Positions 8,373 to 16,876 of a stretch of 64,000 nt of DNA are shown here, piece by piece. The position numbers and the translations under genes were made by a program. This DNA comes from DASUSH01 sp963785155 (GTDB lineage: Bacteria; Actinomycetota; Thermoleophilia; Solirubrobacterales; 70-9). The DNA is taken from assembly GCA_963785155.1 (NCBI GenBank), contig CAWAUB010000004.1:186001-250000 (forward strand). The letters run 5' to 3'. Position 1 is the first letter of the stretch. Every line of letters starts with the position of its first letter. Below the pieces are notes generated by a model that saw only the letters and a list, made by a program, of their open reading frames with translations, had not been told where the DNA came from and did no database searches.

Positions 8373-10202
8373 ATGCGCAACGAGACCGCTGGCAATCCTC
8401 ATGGCGATCTGGCGACTCACCATGACCGTCGCGCTCGCCGCATGTGGCAGCGACGACGAGTCGAGCGACAGCCAATCCTCGGCGGAGATCGAGGAGGCGC
8501 TCAAGGAGTTCGAGCCGGTCACCGAGCCGCCGAGCGACGCCGCAGACGGCGGCACGCTCGAGGTGATCTCTTCAGGCGACGTCGACTACATCGACACCGG
8601 CGCGCATGTACTACCAGTTCTCCTACATGATCCAGCAGGCGATGGCTCGCACGCTGGTCGGCTGGCCGCCCGCGGAGACGAAGGAGCCGCAGCCCGACCT
8701 GGCCGAGAGCTTTGAGGTCGCGGAGGACGGCAAGTCGGTGACGTTCACGATCAAGGACGGCGTCGAGTTCAGCCCGCCGGTCGACCGCGAGGTGACCGCC
8801 GCCGACGTCGAGTACGCGATCGAGCGGACCCTGATGCCCGGCGTGGCGAACAGCTACATCCCGGTCTACCTGAGCGACGTCGACGGGTTCGACGACGCGC
8901 TCGAGGCCGCCAAGGAGGACGAGACCGTCGCGCCCGATATCAAGGGGGTCACCGCGACCGACGACAAGACGCTCGAGATCACGCTCACCAAGCCCACGGC
9001 CGGGGCCGTCATGCAGGCGCTCACGCTGCCGGCGTCGGCGCCGATTCCGGAGGAGTACGCGAAGGAGTTCGACGCCGAGAACCCGTCGACCTACGGCCAG
9101 AACCAGGTCGCCACAGGGCCGTACATGATCGAGAACAACGCCGAGGGCGAGGCGATCGGCTACGAGCCCGGCAAGTCGATCCACCTGGTTCGCAACCCGA
9201 ACTGGGACCCGGAGACCGACTTCCGGCCGGCGTTCGTCGACGAGATCCAGGTCACCGAGGGCTTTACGGACGTCAACTCGGCGGTCCGCAAGATCCTCAC
9301 CGGCGACTCGCAGGTGAACGGGGACATCCTCCCCGAGCCAGAGGGCCTGAAGCTGGCCGCGCAGGACTACCCGGACCAGCTCCAGCTCGTTCCCGGCACC
9401 GGGAACCGGTACGTCGCGCTTAACACCGCGATCGCGCCGTTCGACGACATCAACGTCCGCAAGGCCGTGATCGCCGCGGCGGACCGCGAAGCGCTGCGGC
9501 TCGAGCGCGGTGGCGAGCTGATCGGCCCGATCGCCACCCATTTCATCCAACCGACGATCCCCGGCTTCGAGGAGGCCGGTGGGTTCGAGGGCCCGGATCT
9601 CGATTTCATCGCCAGCCCGACCGGCGATCCGGCGGTCGCCGAGAAGTACTTCAAGGAGGCCGGATACGAGTCAGGCAAGTACGAGGGCGACGAGGAGATC
9701 CTGGTGGTCGCCGAGAACGCCGGCGTCGACAAGCGCGTCGGCGAGGCGACGTTCGACCTGCTGGAGGAGCTCGGCTTCAACGTCACGTTCCGCCAGGTCA
9801 ACGGCGACATCATGTACACGAAGTTCTGCAACCGTCCCGACGCCGAGGTGGCCGTGTGCCCGAACGTCGGCTGGCTGAAGGACTTCAACGACGGCCAGGC
9901 GATGCTCGATCCCACGTTCGCGGGCGACGCGATCGCGGAGGTCAACAACTCGAACTGGCCGCAGCTGGACGTGCCCGAGGTCAACGAGGCGATCGACGAG
10001 GCCACGCTCACCAGCGATCCGGCGAGCGCGTGCCCAGGCATGGGGCGACGTGGACCGCCTGATCATGGAGCAGGCGCCCGCGATCCCGTACCTGTGGGAC
10101 AACCAGCCGAGCGTCAACTCGGCGAACGTGAACGCGGTCATGAACCTGTTCAACGGGCAGACCGACCTGGCGTTCACCTCGCTGAAGGAAGGCGGGAACT
10201 AG
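8373..10202 (+). CDS. Family 5 peptide-binding lipoprotein (multiply frameshifted)
   Basis: A lipobox (L-A-A-C) follows a short signal peptide. The mature protein then shows family 5 solute-binding hallmarks: L-A-E-S-F-E-V, F-T-I-K-D-G-V-E-F and later L-F-N-G-Q-T-D-L. Three single-base insertions break it: one between 8376 and 8390 (the ATG at 8373 is out of frame with the signal peptide), one near 8605 (an extra C before A-T-G-T-A-C) and one near 10031. Corrected, it is about 600 residues, the normal size. It delivers peptides to the permeases encoded on both sides. Confidence 0.8.
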
Positions 10203-10256
10203 AAGTCGACGGGGTTAGGGGGACGGGCCGCAAGGCCTGTCCCCCGATCTTCGCCC

Positions 10257-11220
10257 ATGGTCCCCTACATCACCCGCCGCCTCCTCTGGGGGGTGCTGCT
10301 GCTCTTCATCGCCAGCGCGGTGATCTTTCTCATGTTCTACGTGCTGCCCGCCGCGGATCCGGCGGAGCTAGCGCGCCGGACGGCAGTCCAACGAGGCGCA
10401 GATCGCGGAGATCCGGGAGACGCTCGGCCTCGACAAGCCGATCTACGAGCAGTACTGGATCTACATGAAGAACCTGGTCCTGCACTTCGACTTCGGCTAC
10501 AGCTACGAGTTCGACGTCCCGGTCCGCGAGCTGATCTTCGATCGCCTGCCGGCGACGATCTTCCTGACGATCGGCGCCGTCGTGATCTGGCTGTTCATCG
10601 GGATCCCGACCGGGATCGTCTCGGCGATCAGGCGCCGTTCGGCGCTCGACCGTTCGATGATGATCACCTCCCTCGCGCTGATCTCGGCGCCGGTCTTCTG
10701 GATGGGCCTCGTGCTGCTCTACCTCCTCGCGGACGAGGTCGGCCAGGTTCAGGTCTTCCCCGGGATCGGGAGCTATCTCGAGGCCGACTCGCTCGGTGAC
10801 AAGGCGTGGAGCCTCTTCCTGCCGTGGATCGTCCTATCGGTCTCCTTCGCGGCGATCTATGCGCGCTACATGCGCTCGGGCCTGATCGAGGCGATGGAGG
10901 AGGACTACATCCGGACCGCTCGCGCGAAGGGGCTCACCGAGCGCCGGGTGATCCTCCGCCACGGCGTGCGCAGCGCGATGACCCCGATCGTCACCCTGCT
11001 CGGGCTCGACATCGCGATCCTGCTGGCCGGCAACGCGATCCTCACCGAATCCGTTTTCAACATCCCAGGTCTTGGGCGGCTGGTGTTCACCGCGATCGAG
11101 CGCTCCGACCTGCCGGTGATCCAGGGCGTCGTCCTGATCGGCGCGATCTTCATCATCATCCTGAACCTGCTCGTCGACATCGCCTACGCGTACCTCGACC
11201 CGAGGGTGCGGTACCGATGA
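10257..11220 (+). CDS. Oligopeptide ABC transporter permease, DppB type (frameshifted)
   Basis: The first helix and start of the periplasmic region (M-V-P-Y-I-T-R-R-L-L-W-G onward) are in one frame and the remainder (from E-T-L-G-L-D-K-P-I-Y onward) in the next. One extra base near 10370, in GAGCTAGCGC, restores a continuous DppB-like permease. The C-terminal half has the G-L-x-x-x-x-V-x-x-x-H-x-x-R coupling region and ends D-P-R-V-R-Y-R. Its TGA overlaps the ATG of the next ATPase gene. Confidence 0.8.
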
Positions 11221-12227
11221 GCGGCCCGCTCCTGGAGGTCGATGACCTCAAGGTCCAATTCGAGACCGACGACGGGACCGTGAAGGCGGTCGACGGCGTC
11301 TCCTACTCCGTCGAGCCGGGAAAGACGCTCGGGATCGTCGGCGAGTCCGGATCGGGGAAGAGCGTCTCCAACATGACGGTGCTCGGCCTCACACGCGCGC
11401 CGAACGCCACGATCACGGGCTCGATCCGCTTCCGTGGCGACGACCTGCTCGAGCTCGACGACGAGGGGCTGCGCGCTGTGCGCGGCAACGAGATCGCGAT
11501 GGTCTTCCAGGACCCGCTCTCCTCGCTCCACCCCTTCTACAAGGTCGGCTGGCAGATCGTCGAGGCGATCCGGGCGCACAGCGAGATCCCCAAGTCGCAG
11601 GCGCGGGCCCGCGCCATCGAGGCGCTCGGCGACGTCGGCATCCCCGAGCCGGCGAAGCGGATCGACGACTACCCCCACGAGTTCTCCGGCGGGATGCGCC
11701 AGCGGGCGATGATCGCGATGGCCCTCGTCAACGAGCCCTCGCTGCTGATCGCCGACGAGCCGACCACGGCGCTCGACGTGACCACCCAGGCCCAGATCCT
11801 CGCGCTCCTCGCGCGCCTCGGCCGCGAGCACGGCATGGCGGTGATCCTGATCACTCACGACCTGGGGGTCGTCGCAGAGAACGCCGACGATGTCGCCGTC
11901 ATGTACGCGGGAAAGCTCGTCGAGAAGGCGTCGGCACAGCAGCTCTTCGCGGCACCGCAGCATCCGTACACCTGGGGCCTGCTTCGCTCGATCCCGAGCC
12001 TGACCGACGAGGCCGGGGCCGAGCTGCACCCGATCGATGGACTGCCGCCGAGCCTGATCCACCCGCCCACCGGCTGCTCGTTTCACCCGCGCTGCCCGTA
12101 TGCGAAGCCCCGCCATGCGGAGGTCGAGCCGGGGCTCGAGCCGGTCACCGGCTCAGCCGGCCATCGCGTCGCGTGCCTGCTCGCGGACGAACGGCGAGCG
12201 GAGATCTGGGAGGACCTGCGTCCATGA
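11217..12227 (+). CDS. Oligopeptide ABC transporter ATPase, DppD type
   Basis: 336 residues with Walker A G-E-S-G-S-G-K-S, signature F-S-G-G-M-R-Q-R, Walker B L-L-I-A-D-E-P and the H-D-L-G-V switch. The C-terminal oligopeptide-type region has conserved cysteines (C-S-F-H-P-R-C-P-Y). The start ATG at 11217 overlaps the stop of the DppB permease. Unlike the three genes before it, the frame is intact. It pairs with the following ATPase to power peptide uptake. Confidence 0.92.
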   Translation: MSGPLLEVDDLKVQFETDDGTVKAVDGVSYSVEPGKTLGIVGESGSGKSVSNMTVLGLTRAPNATITGSIRFRGDDLLELDDEGLRAVRGNEIAMVFQDPLSSLHPFYKVGWQIVEAIRAHSEIPKSQARARAIEALGDVGIPEPAKRIDDYPHEFSGGMRQRAMIAMALVNEPSLLIADEPTTALDVTTQAQILALLARLGREHGMAVILITHDLGVVAENADDVAVMYAGKLVEKASAQQLFAAPQHPYTWGLLRSIPSLTDEAGAELHPIDGLPPSLIHPPTGCSFHPRCPYAKPRHAEVEPGLEPVTGSAGHRVACLLADERRAEIWEDLRP

Positions 12228-13210
12228 GCGCGTTGCTGGAGGTCCGCGACCTCGTCAAGCACTTCCCGCTCACCCGCGGGGTCGTCTTCCAGAAGCAGAT
12301 CGGCGCCGTGCAGGCGGTCGACGGCGTCTCCTTCGAGCTCGAGCCCGGTGAGACGCTCGGGATCGTCGGCGAGACCGGCTGCGGCAAGAGCACGGTCGCC
12401 CGCCTGATCGTCCGCCTGCTCGACCCGACAGCGGGGAGCATCCGGATCGAGGGAGAGGACATCGCCGGGGCGAAGGGCGAGGAGCTGAAGCGGCTTCGCC
12501 GCGAGGCGCAGATCGTCTTCCAGGACCCCTACTCCTCGCTCAACCCACGCAAGAGCGTCGGCTCGATCCTCGCCGAGCCGTTCGCGATCCACGGCATCGA
12601 GACGGACGAGGAGAAGCGGCAGCACGCGATTCAGGAGCTGATGGAGCAGGTCGGCCTGAACCCGGAGCACTACAACCGCTATCCGCACGAGTTCTCCGGC
12701 GGCCAGCGGCAGCGGATCGGCGTCGCCAGGGCGCTCGCGCTGAAGCCGAAGCTGATCGTCGCCGACGAGCCGGTCTCCGCGCTCGACGTCTCGATCCAGG
12801 GTCAGATCCTGAACCTGCTGCGCGACCTGCGCCGCGACCTGGGCCTCACCCTGATCTTCATCTCACACGACCTATCCGTGGTCCGGCACATGTGCGACCG
12901 GATCGCGGTGATGTACCTGGGCAGGATCGTGGAGCTGGCGACCACCGACGAGCTCTTCAGCCACCCCCGGCACCCGTATACGCGCGCGCTGCTGTCCGCG
13001 ATCCCGGTTCCCGACCCCTCGCGCCCGGCGCGCGAGCCGGAGCTTGCCGGCTCCGACGTCGCGAGCGCCGCCGACCCGCCGTCAGGGTGTCGCTTTCACA
13101 CCCGGTGTGTCCACTGCCAACCGCCGCGATGCACGACCGAGGACCCCCGGCTCGAGCAGAAGGACGGGTCCTCGGGCGTGGCAGCCTGCCACTACCCGCT
13201 GGACGTCTAG
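12224..13210 (+). CDS. Oligopeptide ABC transporter ATPase, DppF type
   Basis: 328 residues with Walker A G-E-T-G-C-G-K-S, signature F-S-G-G-Q-R-Q-R, Walker B L-I-V-A-D-E-P and switch H-D-L-S-V. The cysteine-containing C-terminus ends the oligopeptide-type ATPase (C-R-F-H-T-R-C). It starts at an ATG overlapping the previous stop by four bases. It is the last gene of the importer operon and converges on the DUF2188 gene. Confidence 0.92.
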   Translation: MSALLEVRDLVKHFPLTRGVVFQKQIGAVQAVDGVSFELEPGETLGIVGETGCGKSTVARLIVRLLDPTAGSIRIEGEDIAGAKGEELKRLRREAQIVFQDPYSSLNPRKSVGSILAEPFAIHGIETDEEKRQHAIQELMEQVGLNPEHYNRYPHEFSGGQRQRIGVARALALKPKLIVADEPVSALDVSIQGQILNLLRDLRRDLGLTLIFISHDLSVVRHMCDRIAVMYLGRIVELATTDELFSHPRHPYTRALLSAIPVPDPSRPAREPELAGSDVASAADPPSGCRFHTRCVHCQPPRCTTEDPRLEQKDGSSGVAACHYPLDV

Positions 13211-13214
13211 CTGT

Positions 13215-13583
13215 CTAGCCCAGCAGCGGGCTGAGGAACATCCCCTCGCCCAGGTTCGCGTCGTCAGCGCCGAACTCGGTCTCGCCGCCGATCACCGAGA
13301 CGATGATGATGATCAGCGTGATCAGGATCAGCAGGCCCAGCAGGACCGCGAAGTAGAACTTGACGCCCCGGCCCTCGTCGCTGACCGGTTCCGCTGCCTC
13401 CTCCTTGACCACGACCTCGACGTCGCCGTCCTCGTGCTCGGCGAGCTTGTGCGCAGCCTCGACCGCGGAGCCCTTGTCGGGGTGGTTGGAGATCGCGTCC
13501 GCCGTGCCGGCGTGCTTGACGTCCCAGCCGTCGTAGCGGTTCGGCAGGACCTCGAGCTCTGGTGTCTCAGTTTGGGTGCTCAT
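13215..13583 (-). CDS. DUF2188 protein with C-terminal membrane anchor
   Basis: 122 residues. Residues about 14-62 match the DUF2188 pattern (Y-D-G-W-D-V-K-H-A-G, then H-P-D-K-G-S-A-V-E-A-A-H). A single hydrophobic helix at about 77-99 (V-L-L-G-L-L-I-L-I-T-L) follows, then a short acidic tail. DUF2188 proteins are small and functionally uncharacterised; the membrane anchor is less usual. The stop lies four bases from the convergent DppF stop. Confidence 0.75.
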   Translation of the reverse strand: MSTQTETPELEVLPNRYDGWDVKHAGTADAISNHPDKGSAVEAAHKLAEHEDGDVEVVVKEEAAEPVSDEGRGVKFYFAVLLGLLILITLIIIIVSVIGGETEFGADDANLGEGMFLSPLLG

Positions 13584-13613
13584 CGGCCTAGGAGTACCCG
13601 GACCAGCCCGAAT

Positions 13614-14417
13614 CTATGCCTCGGAGCCCTCCGCCAGCGCTCGGCGCACGAACTCCATGTCGGCGGCCATGGCGTCGGGGCCGCCTGGGGTCTCGACGAC
13701 GGCCGGCGTGCCTGCGGCGGCGATCATCGCGCGCAACGCGTCCTCTCCCACCTCGCCGGCGCCGAGGTTCTGATGGCGGTCGCGGCCCGAGCCGGCGGGG
13801 TCCTTGGAGTCGTTCGCGTGCAGGAGGTCGATCGAGCCCACGATCGCGAGCACCCGCTCGACAGCGTCGGAGAGGTCCTCGCCGGCGGAGTGGGCGTGGC
13901 ATGTGTCGAAGCAGAAGCCGACGTCGATGTCATTCGGCGCGTCGGTGACCGCCTCCCAAAGTTGGGCGAGGGCGTCGAAGCGCCTTGCGACCGCGTTCTC
14001 GCCACCGGCGGTGTTCTCGATCAGAACCTTCATGGGAGTCTCTAGGAGTTCGAGGCTCCGCGGCCAGCGCCCAACCCCCGCCTCGATCCCGTCATCCGCG
14101 TATCCGGCGTGGACGATCACCGCCGCGGCGCCGACCGCCTCGGCCGCGTCGCAGGTCTGCTGGAGGATCTTGCGCGATCCGTAGCGGATGTTCGGCTTCG
14201 GCGAGCAGACGTTGATCAGGTACGGCGCGTGGACGTAGACGTCGATCTCCGAGTCCCGTATGTCGTCCGCGTCCGGACGCGCCGGCGGCTTGCGCCAGGT
14301 CTGGGGATCCGAGAGGAAGAGCTGCAGGCAATCTGCGCCGAGCGCCTTCGCCTCCTCGAGGGGCTCGGCGAAGTCGACATGCGCCCCGATGGGCCCGCTG
14401 GCGGCCGCGGCGCTCAG
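13614..14417 (-). CDS. nfo: AP endonuclease family 2 (endonuclease IV-like); start codon unusual
   Basis: A TIM-barrel endonuclease IV-like protein. All metal-site segments are present: I-G-A-H-V near the start, V-H-A-P-Y-L-I-N, V-I-V-H-A-G-Y, L-I-E-N-T-A-G-G, F-C-F-D-T-C-H-A-H, H-A-N-D-S-K-D and V-V-E-T-P-G-G. It incises DNA 5' to abasic sites. The conserved N-terminus extends about 100 codons above the first ATG/GTG/TTG (a GTG at 14120). The only start-like codon at the right place is a CTG at 14417 that overlaps the mutase stop as CTGA. Either a CTG start or a local sequence error is implied. Confidence 0.8.
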   Translation of the reverse strand: MSAAAASGPIGAHVDFAEPLEEAKALGADCLQLFLSDPQTWRKPPARPDADDIRDSEIDVYVHAPYLINVCSPKPNIRYGSRKILQQTCDAAEAVGAAAVIVHAGYADDGIEAGVGRWPRSLELLETPMKVLIENTAGGENAVARRFDALAQLWEAVTDAPNDIDVGFCFDTCHAHSAGEDLSDAVERVLAIVGSIDLLHANDSKDPAGSGRDRHQNLGAGEVGEDALRAMIAAAGTPAVVETPGGPDAMAADMEFVRRALAEGSEA

Positions 14418-16072
14418 AAGATCGGGGATTCGGTGTAGGTGCCGAAGACCTGCTGGAGCGCGGCGACCATCTCGCCCTCCGATACCCGTGCGCGGGCGCA
14501 GTCGAGGAACGGCTCCATCAAGTTGCGATCCGTCGCCGCGGCGGCCTTCAGCTCGCCGAGGGTGCGCTCGACCTCCGCCGAGTCGCGGCGGGCCTTGGTC
14601 GCCTCGAGGCGGCCGCGCTGCTTCGTCTCGAGGGCGGGGTCGATCTTCAGGGTCGGGATCTCTTCGTCGCCGGACTGCTTGTACTCGTTGACACCGACGA
14701 CGACGCGCTGGTTCGAGTCGACCTCGCGCTGGTAGCGGAAGGATGCGTCGGCGATCTCCCGCTGCGGGAAGTCCTGCTTGATCGCCTCGACCATGCCGCC
14801 GAGCTCGTCGATCCGGGCGAAGTAGCCGTAGGCGGCCTCCTCCATCTCGTCGGTCAGCTTCTCGACGAAGTAGGAGCCGCCAAGGGGGTCGATCGTGTTG
14901 GTGACGCCGGTCTCGTGCGCGATTACCTGCTGGGTGCGCAGAGCGACGCGGACCGCCTCCTCCGTCGGCAGGGCGAGCGCCTCGTCGAACGAGTTGGTGT
15001 GCAGGCTCTGCGTGCCGCCGAGGACGCCGGCGAGCGCCTCGATCGCGGTGCGAACGATGTTGTTGAGCGGCTGCTGGGCGGTCAGGCTGACGCCGGCGGT
15101 CTGGGTGTGGAAGCGCATCCGCCAGGAGGCCGGGTCCTGGGCGCCGTAGGTCTCGCGCAACTCGCGGGCCCAGATCCGGCGGGCCGCGCGGTACTTCGCG
15201 ATCTCCTCGAAGAAGTCAATGTGCGCGTTGAAGAAGAAGCTGAGGCGCGGCGCGAAAGCGTCGACGTCGAGGCCGCGCTCGAGCGCCTCCTCGATGTACG
15301 TGAAGCCGTCCTTGAGCGTGAACGCGAGCTCCTGCTGCGCGGTCGAGCCGGCCTCGCGGATGTGGTAGCCGGAGATGGAGATCGGGTGCCAGCGCGGCAT
15401 CCGCTCGGTGCACCACTCGACCATGTCGGTGACCAGGCGCATCGCCGGCTCGATCGGGAAGCACCACTCCTTCTGGGCGATGTACTCCTTGAGGATGTCG
15501 GTCTGGATCGTGCCGCCGAGCCTGTCCGGCGTCACCCCCTGCTCCTCGGCCGCGACCACGTAGAAGGCGAGCAGCATCGCGGCGGGCGCGTTGATCGTCA
15601 TCGACGTCGTCACCTCGCCGAGCGGGATCCCGGCGAAGAGGTCGGCCATGTCGTCGGCGGTGTCGAGCGCGACGCCCTCCACCCCGACTTCGCCAAGCGA
15701 GCGGTGGGCGTCGGAGTCGAGGCCCATCAGGGTCGGCATGTCGAACGCGGTCGAGAGGCCGGTCTGGCCGTGGTCGAGGAGATAGCGGAAGCGCTCGTTG
15801 GTCTCCTCGACGGTGCCGAAGCCGGCGAACTGGCGCATCGTCCACAGCCGGCCCCGGTACATCGACGGGTAGACGCCCCGGGTGAAGGGCGGCTCGCCGG
15901 GATAGCCGAGGTCCGAGTCCGCATCCCAGCCGGAGAGGTCGTCCTCGGTGTAGAGCGGCTTCACCTCCTCGCCGGAGATGGTCGTGAACAGCGCCTCGCG
16001 CTCGGGCGTGGCGGAGTAGACCTCCTCCTGCCACTCGTGCGCGCGGCGCCGCGCGTCGGGCTCTACGGCCAT
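14414..16072 (-). CDS. icmA: Acyl-CoA mutase large subunit, isobutyryl-CoA mutase-like
   Basis: 552 residues: the TIM-barrel large subunit of B12-dependent acyl-CoA mutases, without a B12 domain. Homologues are usually called methylmalonyl-CoA mutase, but the two specificity residues differ. F82 (in T-M-R-Q-F-A-G) and Q200 (in E-Y-I-A-Q-K-E-W) correspond to Phe80 and Gln198 of Streptomyces IcmA, where methylmalonyl-CoA mutase has Tyr and Arg. The catalytic histidine segment S-G-Y-H-I-R-E-A-G is intact. It probably interconverts isobutyryl- and butyryl-CoA, or a related monocarboxylic acyl-CoA, together with the 728-1144 subunit and the MeaB-type chaperone. It is followed by the endonuclease gene with overlap. 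Confidence 0.88.
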   Translation of the reverse strand: MAVEPDARRRAHEWQEEVYSATPEREALFTTISGEEVKPLYTEDDLSGWDADSDLGYPGEPPFTRGVYPSMYRGRLWTMRQFAGFGTVEETNERFRYLLDHGQTGLSTAFDMPTLMGLDSDAHRSLGEVGVEGVALDTADDMADLFAGIPLGEVTTSMTINAPAAMLLAFYVVAAEEQGVTPDRLGGTIQTDILKEYIAQKEWCFPIEPAMRLVTDMVEWCTERMPRWHPISISGYHIREAGSTAQQELAFTLKDGFTYIEEALERGLDVDAFAPRLSFFFNAHIDFFEEIAKYRAARRIWARELRETYGAQDPASWRMRFHTQTAGVSLTAQQPLNNIVRTAIEALAGVLGGTQSLHTNSFDEALALPTEEAVRVALRTQQVIAHETGVTNTIDPLGGSYFVEKLTDEMEEAAYGYFARIDELGGMVEAIKQDFPQREIADASFRYQREVDSNQRVVVGVNEYKQSGDEEIPTLKIDPALETKQRGRLEATKARRDSAEVERTLGELKAAAATDRNLMEPFLDCARARVSEGEMVAALQQVFGTYTESPIF

Positions 16073-16114
16073 GGCGGAAGTCTAGGCCGCGGGGTGGTTG
16101 CTTAGGCTGCGGCC

Positions 16115-16843
16115 ATGGGGAGCGGCCCGAGCGTTCGCAGCGTCGCCCGCCGTGCGCTGCGCACCATTCGCCGCCACTGGCGGCCGCTGCTGATCATCGC
16201 CACGGTGATCTTCGTCCCGCTGGGGATGATCGACGTCGCCGACGAGCGGATCGGGGACGTGGAGATCGAGGAGCTCAGCAACTTGCGGGCCGTGGAGATC
16301 GCCGCGATCGGATTCGTCCACGCGGCCACTGCACTCTTTGGCGAGATCTTCTTCGCCGGCGTGGTGGCCGGCGCCATCGCCGAGACGCAGGGCGGCCGGG
16401 CTCCCACGGTCGGCGAACTGATCAGCTCACTCCCCTACGTAACCCTGATCGCGATCGACGTGATCCTCTCGCTCGCGGTCGCCCTCGGCCTGCTGCTCCT
16501 GGTCATCCCGGGTGTCCTCATCTTCGGCTACTTCGCCCTCGCGGCGCCGCTAGCGAAGGTCGAGCACCTGCGTACCCGTGACGCATTCCGGCGTAGCCGC
16601 CGCCTGGTCCGCGGGCACCTTCTCCTCGTGCTGGGGATCCTGCTCCCCGTGATCTTGGGAGGCGAGCTGATCGGCGAGCTGATCACCGAAGGCGGAGGCG
16701 ACCTCCTCGGCGAATCCGTACTCGCCGAGTTCGCCGGCGCCTTCCTGAGCGAGGTGATCGTGACGCCGCTCTGGGCATTCGCGGCGGTCTCGCTCACCTA
16801 TGAGCTCCTCGACCACGAGGGCCGGGGTACTAAGGCTCGATAG
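16115..16843 (+). CDS. Multi-pass membrane protein of unknown function
   Basis: 242 residues with five to six hydrophobic helices. An arginine-rich cytoplasmic N-terminus (R-R-A-L-R-T-I-R-R-H-W) is followed by helices at about 24-38, 66-86, 103-140 and 170-190. The internal A-F-R-R-S-R-R-L-V-R-G-H-L pattern is typical of the loosely defined DUF975/glycerophosphodiester-phosphodiesterase-membrane-domain type proteins. No catalytic residues were recognised. It is transcribed divergently from the mutase gene, 42 bases away, and its stop is inside a bidirectional terminator. Confidence 0.7.
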   Translation: MGSGPSVRSVARRALRTIRRHWRPLLIIATVIFVPLGMIDVADERIGDVEIEELSNLRAVEIAAIGFVHAATALFGEIFFAGVVAGAIAETQGGRAPTVGELISSLPYVTLIAIDVILSLAVALGLLLLVIPGVLIFGYFALAAPLAKVEHLRTRDAFRRSRRLVRGHLLLVLGILLPVILGGELIGELITEGGGDLLGESVLAEFAGAFLSEVIVTPLWAFAAVSLTYELLDHEGRGTKAR

Positions 16844-16876
16844 CGGGTGCTATCAGGGCGATAGCAACCGCTATCG
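16838..16876. terminator. Bidirectional hairpin terminator
   Basis: CGATAGCGG, one mismatch, TGCTATC, a five-base loop, then the complements. This gives a 17-position stem with a single mismatch between two convergent genes. Both stop codons (16841-16843 plus; 16871-16873 minus) lie inside it, so it can end transcription in both directions. Confidence 0.8.

Noticed and set aside
14255..14285. CCGCGTCCGG match to the hairpin-element core inside the endonuclease gene
   Set aside because: Only half the core matches, flanks do not pair over nine bases, and the sequence is explained by conserved coding residues.
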